Origin: Euperipatoides rowelli
Taxonomy: Eukaryota > Onychophora > Udeonychophora > Euonychophora > Peripatopsidae
Assembly: GCA_003024985.2 (NCBI GenBank)
Contig: PXIH01S0020553.1
Strand: one strand, 5' to 3'
Length of the DNA: 10,207 nucleotides
The notes beneath the pieces were generated by a model. That model was not told the DNA's origin and made no database searches. It saw nothing but the letters and a program-made list of their open reading frames with translations. The stretch's first letter is position 1. Every line of letters starts with the position of its first letter. The translations under genes were made by a program, and so were the position numbers. This document shows, piece by piece, positions 1 through 8,352 of this stretch.

Positions 1-46
1 TACATATATATGTATACGTAATAATACATTGTGGCATATTTTTAAG

Positions 47-139
47 CTCATTTTCCACATTGAAGCTTACTTCACCTGGTCCATCAAAAAAGAAAAATCT
101 TGAAGATAGTTCTAATGGTGATGAAAAAAAGAAAATAAG
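47..139 (+). CDS. Partial gene: lysine-rich exon, probable upstream part of RPP38-like gene
   Basis: An open frame reads SFSTLKLTSPGPSKKKN and then an acidic/lysine stretch ending DEKKKI plus two bases (AG) of an arginine codon, followed by a GTACGG donor. The acceptor may be the AG at 45-46, after a T-rich run, or the weaker AG at 64-65; both leave the frame open. The two leftover bases (phase 2) fit the exon at 9745, whose first base A completes AGA, so the junction reads KKKIR then SQLLLGVNE. In vertebrate RPP38 a lysine-rich linker also precedes an Arg-x-Gln-Leu at the start of the conserved core, so position and composition agree. The lysine-rich linker is not itself a diagnostic domain, and assignment rests on splice phase and order. 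An alternative donor at 145 (GTAATC) would change the phase. Confidence 0.5.
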
Positions 140-655
140 GTACGGTAATCTTTTAAATTTATTTAATTTTATCACAAATTTATGGTTTTGAAAAGCTTAC
201 ATTATATTGTGCTCTTATTATTAATTAATGGTACTGTTATTAATGTTTTATATTAATAATAATACTAGCAGTATTAATTCAATAATATAGTAGTAGTAGT
301 AATATTACAATACTATTCTTAGTACTGTATTAGTAGAATTTAGTAACTATGGTATAATCTTGTTATTAAAAAACTTATATTCAGTATATGACAAGTGTCT
401 GCTAAATTTAGTGGGAAAAAAAAGACTTTCAAATGCAGCACATAAAAAATTTTTAATGTTCTACTTTTTAAGGAAAAATAAAATAAGCTTTTACATCTAT
501 TCAAATTTTTGCCATCAAATGGCTTTATAGGATGAGGGGGAAGGGGCACAATCTAAGCCAGATTAAAAATAAAAAGTATATGATTGATTATGTAATTTTA
601 TGTGTCTTAAGAAACTATTACAGTCGAATAACTTAATTAACATTTTAATAAACAG
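140..655. repeat. AT-rich intronic sequence with TAA/TAG trinucleotide-like tracts
   Basis: The stretch around 225-345 is built from TAATAATAAT, AGTAGTAGTAGT and related units, including a small inverted repeat AATACT-AGC-AGTATT near 262-276. The rest is AT-rich with poly-A runs. An open frame on the minus strand across 340-549 is Phe/Leu-rich low-complexity translation with no recognisable domain, so no gene is called here. Confidence 0.5.
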
Positions 656-730
656 GAAGAATCGATAAAAAATGGAGTCCGATCGAGTCGGAACCAAAAC
701 TCATTCTAAGAATAATTGTCTTCTTACAAG
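656..730 (+). other. Candidate cassette or alternative first exon
   Basis: The acceptor-like sequence TTTAATAAACAG precedes 656 and a donor GTTTGT follows an AAG at 728-730. The 75 bases are richer in G and C than the flanks. An ATG at 672 opens the frame MESDRVGTKTHSKNNCLLT and leaves two bases (AG), again phase 2, which would join in frame to the RPP38-like exon at 9745. If instead spliced after the exon ending at 139, the frame reads R-K-N-R and stops at TAA (665-667), so inclusion would end the protein before the conserved core. It could be an alternative first exon, a poison exon or chance splice-like sequence; nothing in the peptide identifies it. Confidence 0.25.
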
Positions 731-2159
731 GTTTGTCTAATGATAATTAAAATAATACTACTACAAATCTCTAAAGTTCAGTTTAGTATTTCCTAGGTGT
801 TCAATACACTACAGATTAACAAATATATAAATAAGTTATTAAAAACAATAATTGTTTTCATTCAAACCTTGGCGTTTGAAGAGGTAACACCGCTGCTTGA
901 TTAATTTACACAGAAAATTTACAATCATGTGAACCTGCATTGAAACTGATTTGGCTTTGTCGAGCATCAGCATGCCTATTACTCCCTTACCTTTAATTGT
1001 GATTAAATTTAACAGTGATAAGATGAAAAGTACTAGTATTGTGGCTGGAGAAAATTTTTCATTCGACGATAGGCGGATTGAACACGATATCATTGAATGC
1101 TTGCTAATTTAGGGTTTCCATATATATTAAGAATCCAAAAAGAGGGCAGGCACCCTTTAAAAGCATGTGAGTTTACAGGCACCACTTACAGCACGGTCAA
1201 GGGAATAAGAATTCATGAGAGGGGGCAGAGATAGGGTGAAATTAGAATAAAAGTTTTTCAGATATTTATTAGGCACTGGTTGAGGCATGTCCACTCCTCA
1301 TCATGGAGTCACTGAGAACAACCCTGGTGGACCAATAAACATGTTTTTGAGATGAATTTGTGGATTCTTAGTACAAATGATTCGGATTTATTCCAAGCCT
1401 TAATTAAAAACAAATATATTGGTCATTTGGCTCACCCTATTCATGACATTTAAGCTACTGTATATCTATATTATGTGAAAATCAAAGATCATGAAATTTC
1501 AAAAAATTAGAAAATGAAAAATAATAGTAATATTATTGTTATCGTATTAATTCTGGTTGAAATTATTTCTTTGCCTTTTTATTAATTTCCTAATAAATTT
1601 TCCAAACCAATTACATTGTGTAAAGAAGAATCAGAAAAATGACATTAGATCATTAATTTGATAGTCAACCAATACATTTTATTTTCCTTCAGCTTTAATT
1701 ACTTTTGTTGAAATAACTACAATGTTGAAAAAAAAAACATTTAAAATTTTTTGACTAGTTTAATAATAAAGGCTTATAAAAGACGAACACATTAACACAC
1801 ATTTGTATTTGTTTTAAAGTTAAAATAAACTAGATAATTTTTTTATTGCTTTTTAAAACATAAACATCCATCTCTATTTTTATTGTGTTAGATTTCAATG
1901 TTGACAACTAAAGTTTCTGCTTGATAACTTCTTGGCTAGATTTTTTTTTTTTTTTTTTTTAAATCTAATGGCTAAAAATAGAAAGCTTTAGCTTTCTAAT
2001 GTAGTGAATTATTTCCAACTAACTAAAGGAAATTACTAATTTATGATATACTGATATTAAATATAATAATTATGTGTTTGTTTATTCAAAATTAACTATT
2101 TTTATCAAATTATCTAATATTTTAAAAAAATCCCCCAGATGTTTTTTTTTCACTGAACA
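731..2159. other. Intronic sequence without a recognised gene
   Basis: Mostly AT-rich. About 1130-1340 is an island with clearly higher G+C and few homopolymers; its translations in several frames are broken by stops and resemble nothing I can name, so it may be a fragment of an old repeat. A run of 20 T at 1941-1960 sits between GCTAGATT and AATCTAATGGC, a loose inverted repeat, and a short hairpin AGAAAGCTT/AGCTTTCT lies at about 1980-1997. The 84-residue minus-strand open frame at 839-1093 shows no domain and is treated as chance. Confidence 0.4.
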
Positions 2160-2182
2160 AAAAGCCATGTCTGGGGAAAAGA

Positions 2183-2651
2183 GAACATTATGACAGCATA
2201 GAGGCAAATGTAATTAACAAGGTTAAAGCTGCTGCAATTCTGAAGTACTGAGTTGTAAGGATTCAAGACAATTTTTATTACTGAGCAAAATTACAGTGAT
2301 GAAGTGAACATAATCATTGACAATTTTACTGCTCACACAATTCGAGATGAATTTCCTGAGTTTTTGAAAGAAGTAAGTTCTTGGATAACTTGACTAAAAA
2401 ATTTGATGAAAAGGATAAATGAATCAAGACCAGAGGGTAGATACCCAAAAGATACTGTAAATGTTGCAGTTTAATCACAGAATATTGGCAAGGATATTGT
2501 TAAAGAGACATTTCCCAATGAACCTCAAAAGAATATTTCTGTATTGGCAAGAAAAGAAATAGCTGTTGTAAAAACTGTCAAAATGAGTAGAAAAAGTAGA
2601 GAATAAAAAAAAGAAAGGGATGGTCAAGTTGCTAAAAAGCCTAAACCATAA
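2183..2651 (+). pseudogene. Possible LINE ORF1 remnant
   Basis: Two frames show protein-like composition. The first, from 2183, reads EHYDSIEANVINKVKAAAIL before stops. The second, from 2289, contains NYSDEVNIIIDNFTAHTI, then EFPEFLKEVSSW, and later IGKDIVKETFPNEP, a Lys/Arg-rich segment, and a stop at 2649-2651. Three in-frame stops and at least one frameshift break it. It sits just upstream of the LINE endonuclease start, where ORF1 is expected, and ends in a basic region as many ORF1 proteins do. I do not recognise a specific ORF1 domain, so the family assignment rests on position; it could be a fragment of another element or gene. Confidence 0.45.
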
Positions 2652-2754
2652 AGTATTTTACTTTGTAATCTAGTTTAAATATATCGTTTCTTAGTTTTTT
2701 TATTGTGCTTAGTAATCTCAACATTTATGAGAGGAAAAACAACTGCATTTGATG

Positions 2755-2934
2755 TTAATGTTTCCATTCTTAACATATTTACTTATTTTATTAAATTATG
2801 GGCCTAACCTTATTTCATTAAATATAAAGAGTCTTAACAATAATTGGAAGGCTAAACAGTTGACATTCTATTTGCTTAGAAATAATGTAAACTTATTTTG
2901 TTTACAAAAGAGACATTTGAAGAAAATTGGTACT
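2755..2934 (+). pseudogene. LINE ORF2: start of AP endonuclease domain (5' part)
   Basis: The open frame reads NLISLNIKSLNNNWKAKQ and, after a short gap, NNVNLFCLQKRHLKK. This matches the first strand-helix-strand unit of the L1-type apurinic endonuclease: S-L-N at the start (Asn of the active site), a basic KxKQ helix, then the strand carrying the usual L-Q-E-T-H; here the motif reads LQKRH, so the catalytic Glu has become Lys. The domain is cut at 2935 by a piggyBac-type element and resumes at 3665. Confidence 0.75.
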
Positions 2935-3664
2935 TTAACCCCTTAATCTCGGATGACCGATATTTCGGTCATAATGGTATGTGACACTTTGTCGGATGAC
3001 GGCTTTATCAGTCATAAGAAGATATTTTCATTAATCTTTTTTTTTTTTCAAGAAATACTTCATTTAATTAAATAATTTTTACATTGTAATGTTTTAAAAA
3101 AATTTAATGAACATATAGATTATGATCGATTTTTAAAATCTACATTTTAAAGTATCAAAAATTAAAATAAATGTATAGAAAGAAATATGAGCATTTTAGA
3201 ATCTAATTTTTTAAGAATGTAAAACGAGCTAGTTATTGTATTGTTTCAATCTGCCGTCATAACAAAGAAAATTATTGTTGCAATTTTGCCGATCATGCAC
3301 AAATAAATAATTACATTTATTTTATTATATTTTAGAAATATTTTATATTCAAATTGAAAAAAAAAATTGATAAAAAGTATTATATATACCTGTAGCCTAA
3401 ATGGGGGTAAATTTTTTTTTTTTTTTTTCATTTTTTATGCTGACACGTAGACTGTGTTTTTATAGACAAAATTTAAAATAAATTAAAATTCCAATATAAC
3501 ATTTTGTAGACCATTTCTTTACCTTTATAATGGTATATAATACTACTTATTTACATAAAAATTTATTAGTTTTATGAGACATTTTAAAAAAAGGTTAAAA
3601 TCTTTAAAATAGTGGAGATAAATTGGCACAAAGCTAACACTTTTGTCAGATGGGAAGGGGTTAA
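2935..3664. mobile_element. piggyBac-type non-autonomous element (MITE) with TTAA duplication
   Basis: The element spans 2939-3660 (722 bp) and is flanked on both sides by TTAA (2935-2938 and 3661-3664), the target duplication of piggyBac elements. The left end begins CCCCTTAATCTCGGATGAC and the reverse complement of the right end begins CCCCTTCCCATCTGACAAAA: a short terminal inverted repeat starting CCC(C)TT, as known for the superfamily. No transposase frame is present; a 61-residue minus-strand open frame inside is low-complexity. It interrupts the LINE endonuclease, so it inserted after the LINE. It must have been moved by a transposase supplied elsewhere. Confidence 0.8.
2950..3019. repeat. 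Subterminal repeats of the piggyBac-type element
   Basis: CGGATGAC occurs at 2950 and 2993 (43-bp spacing), each followed by a short spacer and a GTCATAA. The first copy makes a perfect hairpin, ATGACCGA (2953-2960), TATT loop, TCGGTCAT (2965-2972). A related ACACTTTTGTCAGATGGG occurs near the right end (3638-3655), resembling GACACTTTGTCGGATGAC at 2983-3000. Such subterminal motifs are plausible transposase binding sites; that role is inferred. Confidence 0.55.
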
Positions 3665-4022
3665 ACAGCTTCAATTTTGTGAATAGTTGTATCATTTAAT
3701 AATTGATGAGAGTAAATCAGTAACAGGGGGATATTTATGGGTATTAAAAAAACTTATATATGTTGCAGTGTTAGTAAGTTAAAGGTCAATGGTCATTTGG
3801 TATTTAATTCTTATGGTATAGCTCACAGTTTAAACTATTATGGACAACATTGTTATGGACAATGTTAAATTGTTTGCTGAAATTACTCAAATTTTTAGTA
3901 TGACAGACTGCTGACAATTTTTGCAGGGGAGTTTAATATGCTAAGTGTCAGGCAGGTGGATGTTGGGGTGCATCAACTGCTTGACATTGCTGAATACCAT
4001 ACGAAACATGGCAGATTGAACA
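3665..4022 (+). pseudogene. LINE ORF2: rest of endonuclease with GDFN-like motif
   Basis: After the piggyBac-type element the LINE resumes. A frame reads LKVNGHLVFNSYGIAHSLNY, then several stops, then LLTIFAGEFNMLSVRQVD. The GEFN at 3926-3937 corresponds to the conserved GDFN of APE-type LINE endonucleases, followed by the usual hydrophobic residues and a basic/acidic tail; the catalytic Asp is changed to Glu. Stops occur at several positions between these blocks. The sequence is cut near 4023 by a TIR element. The SDH-containing end of the endonuclease was not found. Confidence 0.65.
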
Positions 4023-4023
4023 T

Positions 4024-4415
4024 TACTGTAAAATGCCAAACAAAAGCGCATTTCCGATGAAGAGCTCAGTCCCTAAATTTAGGTAAAATAGTGTTTAATA
4101 GCGCAGTTGCCGACTAACAGCTCATTCTCATTTTTTCACACTTTTAACCAAATCCTAAGAAATCATTTGAATATCCAAGTAATGGTGCACCCCTTATTTT
4201 TCTACATTTGATCGTTTCTTAAATAGAGCTAAATAAGGTTGCAGGTAAAAAAAAAAAGTAATTAGTTATCAGATCTATTTTAATTAATATTGTCCCTTTA
4301 ATCTTACTGACATAACATCCATGACAGAAGTCTATAGACCTACTTAAGAGCACATAGTTGAAAACCGGAAAAAAAAAAATGCATGCGCGTGTCTTCAATT
4401 TGAAATATTGCACTG
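4024..4415. mobile_element. TIR element, copy 1 (non-autonomous DNA transposon)
   Basis: The left end TACTGTAAAATGCC and nearby AAAAGCGCAT match the reverse complement of the right end of copy 2 (TACCGTAAAATGCC, then CAAGAGCGCAT). The degenerate right end of copy 1 (GCATGCGCGTGTCTTC near 4381, ending about CACTG) is consistent with this. A central block from 4154 (CCTAAGAAATC, then GTGCACCCC and GTTTCTTAA) aligns with copy 2. Both ends abut TA, so a TA target duplication is possible but not certain. No transposase frame is seen. It interrupts the LINE endonuclease region. Superfamily not assigned. Confidence 0.6.
4046..4127. repeat. Internal 55-bp tandem duplication in TIR element copy 1
   Basis: GCGCATTTCCGATGAAGAGC at 4046 is echoed by GCGCAGTTGCCGACTAACAG at 4101, and both continue into AGCTCA. 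About 20 of 25 aligned positions agree at a 55-base offset. Copy 2 lacks this second unit, which partly explains why copy 1 is longer. Confidence 0.45.
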
Positions 4416-5653
4416 ATTATAAAAATGACTACACAGTTTAATTGCTATAGAGAAACTAGGGATTTAAACTTGTTTTTTTTTTATCTTTTATTTTGGTTTT
4501 TATATTTAATTTTAAACTTTCTTGCAAAAGAAACCCTGTGGTGGAAGGGGGAATGATAAGAACAGAGGAACCACTTCCTGTTCTGTATATTCTATATTAC
4601 AGTAGCTCTTGAAGCTGGCGAAAGCACAAATGATAATGTTATGAAATAAGTAAAAGCTGAAATACATTTATTAGATCCACATCCTAATTCAGCTTTTTTT
4701 GCCAAGAAACTTTCTTTATTGAAAAAAAGCTGATTGAGGTCTAACCTAACCTAGCCTATCAAAGTTTAGTTGTTATTCAGCCACCTTACCAACAAATACC
4801 AATGCTCTATCTAGACTGAATTTTATTAAATGAAACGCTTCAATTAGGATTTCTTACTAACTGTTCTATCTAGGCATTGAGATAGTTTTAAATATAAAAT
4901 AGAAATAAAAACAATTCTTTAAAAAAAAAATTGATGACAAACAAGTTTTTCTGCAAGGCTTTTTGAAGTTTGGAAAAATTTTAGTATAGGCTAATTTAAA
5001 TCCATCTCTAAAATAATTTGTCTTGAAAATAAATACTGTAAATCTCTTAAAGTAGACCATATTAGATCTAAGTAGGATCTTCTATTGACCCTGTCTAGGG
5101 TAAATATCTTAGCAAAGTTAATTTGACCTATTAGGTAGCAAAAAGAAATCTAACTCAATTGGACTGGGCGTTGTTACTGTAGTTTGCCACACCCATAAGC
5201 CATTATGGCGGCTGTACTNAGAAATCAAACAGTTAACGTGCTAATTATTATTCATCTTTCAATAAAAGTAGACATTAAAATTCACTTGTGAAAAAGGAAT
5301 AATTTGATTTGAAAATTGACAATCTTTTTTTTTTTAATTTATTTTTTAATCACATCTTGATCGCTTTTACCAGGAACGTTATAAAAACAATGTATGCTTT
5401 GCGGCAATCAACAAAACAAATTTTAAAAAAATAATAATTGCTACCTTTTAATATACGTATGTATAAAATTTAATAAGATATAGTTAAAGCTAGTATACTA
5501 GTATGGTATATTACTATTAGTAACATGTGGTTATGCTGCCTAGGAATCTTTTCATATACTGTAAATGCATTTTACTCAAAAATTAAAATGATAGGGAAAA
5601 TGTAATTAAGAGGACAGTTTAATTTATTTTAATTTCAACATTTCATTTCAAAA
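4416..5653. other. Unassigned LINE interior and AT-rich sequence
   Basis: By position this should hold the end of the endonuclease and the linker before the reverse transcriptase. One coding-like piece on the + strand, 4602-4733, reads VALEAGESTNDNVMK, a stop, VKAEIHLLDPHPNSAFFAKK and ends with a stop. A basic, helical, charged linker of this sort lies between endonuclease and RT in many LINEs, but I cannot make a firm match. CTAACCTAACCTAGCCTA at 4741-4758 is a short CCTAA-like run. One undetermined base (N) is at 5219. Open minus-strand frames at 4219-4413 and 4866-5060 are low-complexity and not called. Confidence 0.4.
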
Positions 5654-5862
5654 TACGGTGTTTACTTTATTAATCCAAATAAAAGCGCATTCCGTTTTTT
5701 TATCATTCCTAAGAAATCGGAAGCATGTCCAGGTAAAGGCTCACCCCTAAATTTTCATGTTTGAAGCTGTTTCTTAAGTTCAAGATAGGTAGCCAAATAA
5801 TAGCCAAATTGGAAAAAGGAAGGTTTTAAAGTGCATGCGCTCTTGATCGGCATTTTACGGTA
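5654..5862. mobile_element. TIR element, copy 2 (related to the element at 4024-4415)
   Basis: The left end TACGGTGTTTAC is followed by AAAAGCGCATTCCG; the right end is GTGCATGCGCTCTTGATCGG and then CATTTTACGGTA. The right end is the inverse of the left ends of both copies. The central block CCTAAGAAATC, TCACCCCTAAATTTT and GTTTCTTAAG parallels copy 1 in the same orientation. At 209 bp it is about half the length of copy 1. No coding capacity. A TA target duplication is possible. Confidence 0.6.
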
Positions 5863-6392
5863 GTAATAAAACTGCTATGTCTATAATTGATTACATATGT
5901 GTTTCGCAGATTCTGACGCATGACAGCTCGATTGACATTTTGCCAAGGAGCTCTTTGATCATGCTATACTGAAGTTAGCATTAGAGTATCTAATATACTG
6001 TGAATTCGGAATAATCAAGAACTCGCAATCAAAGCCAGAATGCCTTGGCAGAAATTGCCAGACTATAAATTTAAAAATATTGATTGCTCTTATGTTTACA
6101 TTCACTCGTTTCGGCTTATAAATTATGACATTTATTTTCACCAGTGAACAGAACTTAAAAAAGAATCTAGCTAATTGTTTTGTTTTTTTAAAAAACTCTA
6201 ATTATATGCACAGGCGTGACTATGAACTTAAATGTTATAGGTGTTTGAAAAGTATTTGTATCTGGGGTGGGGGATGTGGCTCTTGATCAGACAAGTCCTT
6301 AAATCAAATATTCACAGTTTTCAAAAGGAAAAAGATAAAATTTATAAATATATTTTCAAGAGAATATCAAACATCTAATGCATTGGAAAATG
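5863..6392. other. Intronic/LINE-interior sequence with no recognised feature
   Basis: AT-rich sequence between the second TIR element and the hairpin. I see no frame resembling a known domain on either strand; the minus-strand open frame at 5959-6141 has no recognisable features. Confidence 0.35.
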
Positions 6393-6534
6393 ATTTGAGA
6401 GGAACATCAAATGTCAAAAATAATGCATGAAGTTTTTCTTCATTAAATTATGTATTTGTTTAATTTAATAAATACATAATTTAAAGAAGAAAAACTTCAT
6501 GCATTATTTTTGACGTTTGATGTTCCTCTCAAAT
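6393..6534. repeat. Nearly perfect 65-bp inverted repeat (hairpin)
   Basis: Arms 6393-6457 and 6470-6534 are reverse complements around a 12-base AT loop. I count two non-complementary positions: 6412/6515, which would be a U-G pair in + strand RNA, and 6442/6485 (A-A). Weaker complementarity continues a few bases outward (GAAAATG against TATTTTC, with a one-base offset). The arms contain AATGCATGAAGTTTTTCTTC and its inverse. High arm identity in a decayed region means it formed or inserted recently. It could be a foldback/MITE-type element or, if transcribed, a long double-stranded RNA hairpin. Confidence 0.9.
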
Positions 6535-6860
6535 ATATTTTCTATAATAAAAATTATGCAAATACAAAGTATGATATTCAGAAATTATCATCTTTATCCT
6601 ATTTAGGAAGCCTTCTGCCTATATGCTTAACGCAATTAACAATGGTTGGCAAAATCTCTAGTTGGAAACACACACATATTTGTTTTTGCTCTTTTTTTTT
6701 TTTTTTTTGGACCTCTTTGCCCATATGGACTTGGCACAGCAGTTAGCTCATTTGTGAAATCCTTGATAAAGCACTTGTCAAAGATGAATTTAACTTTTCT
6801 GTAGCAGTGATTGCTGAGACGAGAAGTTGATAGTCTTAATGAATAGGCAGAAATTAGGTT
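6535..6860 (+). other. LINE interior upstream of the reverse transcriptase, unassigned
   Basis: By position this is the segment before the RT. Frames are open for short runs only, and a run of 18 T interrupts it at about 6691-6708. The + open frame at 6510-6746 starts inside the hairpin arm and shows no conserved motif, so it is not called as a gene. Confidence 0.4.
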
Positions 6861-7800
6861 GGATTACCTCTCACTGAAACTGATTAATCTTTTTTCATGT
6901 CTTTAATATTATTTTGTGTAAGCTCTTTGACAATTTGTTATGTACCATCTTCCATAATGTTTTCGGTTCATATTTTGTTTTGAAATTAAAAGATGACTGC
7001 CATACACAGAACGTCAATACACAAATTCTGACCCATTAGTTTATTTAATGTTTATAGTCAATTTTTTTTTAAGATACTATTTGTGAAATTGAAACAAACA
7101 ATGCAAAATATTATCTCAAGGGTTCAGTTTGGAGTCTTTGGTCATTCCTTACATGATGGTATTTCTACTTTTTTTATATACAATTTCTTATATGAGATCT
7201 CACAAACATAGATAGCAAACTCTGCAATTGCATTTTACAATTTGATGTCTGCGTTGACTCCGTGCCACATGTAGCGTTTGTTAGAAAAATTATTGATATG
7301 TTTGGCAATTTATATATGTCTAAAGGCATTATTAATTATGTAATAAATAAAATAATCACCCCCTCGTGTGGGGCCTTTTCTTATTGGCGATATTCCCCTG
7401 AATAGGGCTATCTCCTAAAAGTCAATCCTTTGATCCTCTCTATTTGTTAATATATTGACCAAATGCTATGTGATATTGACATTCTAAACTTAGGCATTAC
7501 CGGTAATGTAAAAACTTGGGTTTAGAGTCAGATAGTCGCATACATCAATGACTTCATGGTCTTTGTGAACGATAGAAAAAAAGAAAAAAACACTAGGTCA
7601 TGTCCTCAATATTTTTTATTTTTTTCGGGCTGACCGGTACTCAACTAAATAGGAATAAATTGATTTTTTATCTTTTGAACAATAGACTTTCCCTGGGCTT
7701 GGACAGGCTCAGCCAAAGAAGTTTCTTGGATACCTTTATCCTTTTGTTGTTAAGACTGTAATGCGGTCATTACTGAAAATTTTATACAGTCGGCAGAGGT
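6861..7800 (+). pseudogene. LINE ORF2: reverse transcriptase domain, inactive
   Basis: From 6861 one frame holds for about 350 bases: GLPLTETD, stop, SFFMSLILF and PSSIMFSVHILF (equivalent to the DGLPxEFY and LPxSM regions), then PISLFNVYSQFFFKIL from 7032 (the RPISLLN motif; its Arg codon is now TGA), then QNIISRVQFGVFGHSLHDGI at 7104-7163 (the Q-x-G-x-x-x-x-x-x-D-x-I motif). A frameshift near 7200-7240 leads to FDVCVDSVPHVAF (the AFDSVDH motif; 7241 onward), LGITGN, and VAYINDFMVFVNDRKK, where YIND at 7541-7552 occupies the catalytic [FY]xDD site. After another frameshift, GLTGTQLNRNKLIFYLLNN matches the region where LINE RTs read SGLKINxxKT. Multiple stops and the Asp-to-Asn change show it is dead. 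Confidence 0.88.
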
Positions 7801-7929
7801 TATAAATCCATGAAGTTTCATAACTTATCTGCTACATAAAATTCAGATATGAAACCTAGTTATGTAATGTATAAGTTGACCTTTTTTTTTTTGCACTATT
7901 AAACATTTAATAAAGGTTTATTTGCTAGA

Positions 7930-8150
7930 GTAGCCGTTTCTTACAGTATATGATGGAAAGAGAACATTTCTTTCAAATTAATGACTTTTTTCACTAATCT
8001 TGAGGTTGTTGGTTCACATTGTGGCATCACGAGAAATAAAATTTCCCTTTTCAATTGAGTTAAGTCATTTCTGGTCCATACGACTGAAGTTGGGTGAACT
8101 TTGGAGATCACTCTGACCGATACCTCCTCCCTTCCCCTACTATTGCACAA
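7930..8150 (+). mobile_element. Probable tRNA-derived SINE inserted in the LINE
   Basis: At 7996-8030 the sequence AATCTTGAGGTTGTTGGTTC, then ACATTGTGGCATCACGAG, resembles the T-arm half of a tRNA gene: GGTTC for the B box within a GAGGTTGTTGGTTC context, then a GGCATCACGAG 3' end. A body follows that is much richer in G and C than its surroundings (to about 8145, ending in a CTCCCTTCCCC tract). The A box is not clear. Only this part of the LINE interval fails to give LINE-like translations while having a distinct composition. The minus-strand open frame across 7941-8150 is a shadow. Boundaries are approximate. Confidence 0.45.
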
Positions 8151-8352
8151 ACAGTTTTAACTGATGCTGCCCAATTTATGAATTCACTGATAAAATGTTT
8201 TTTGTTTTATTGGGCTTTTTCTTTTTGAAATAGCTGATGACTGCAATTGTGTCTTTAATTAACTTACTTGCAAAATGTATGTTGTTATAACTAGATAAAT
8301 ATTTAATGACACAAGTTAGCATTTTCAAAAAATTTCTTTAACTCGTTTCTAG
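8151..8352 (+). other. LINE interior between RT and C-terminal motif, unassigned
   Basis: Expected to hold the ORF2 connector region. No frame gives a recognisable motif and stops are frequent. Confidence 0.35.

Noticed and set aside
1-20. TACATATATATGTA palindrome at the left edge
   Set aside because: Alternating AT palindromes are expected in such AT-rich DNA.
839-1093. 84-residue minus-strand open frame
   Set aside because: No domain, signal or family resemblance; no support from splice sites or composition.
4741-4758. CTAACCTAACCTAGCCTA as a telomere-like repeat
   Set aside because: Only about two CCTAA units, internal to LINE-derived sequence; far too short to mean a telomeric tract.
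6510-6746. 78-residue + strand open frame
   Set aside because: It begins inside the hairpin arm and crosses a long T run; no conserved motif.
7941-8150. 69-residue minus-strand open frame with normal-looking amino-acid composition
   Set aside because: It is the reverse of the probable SINE, whose higher G+C content gives a longer open frame by chance; no domain is recognisable.
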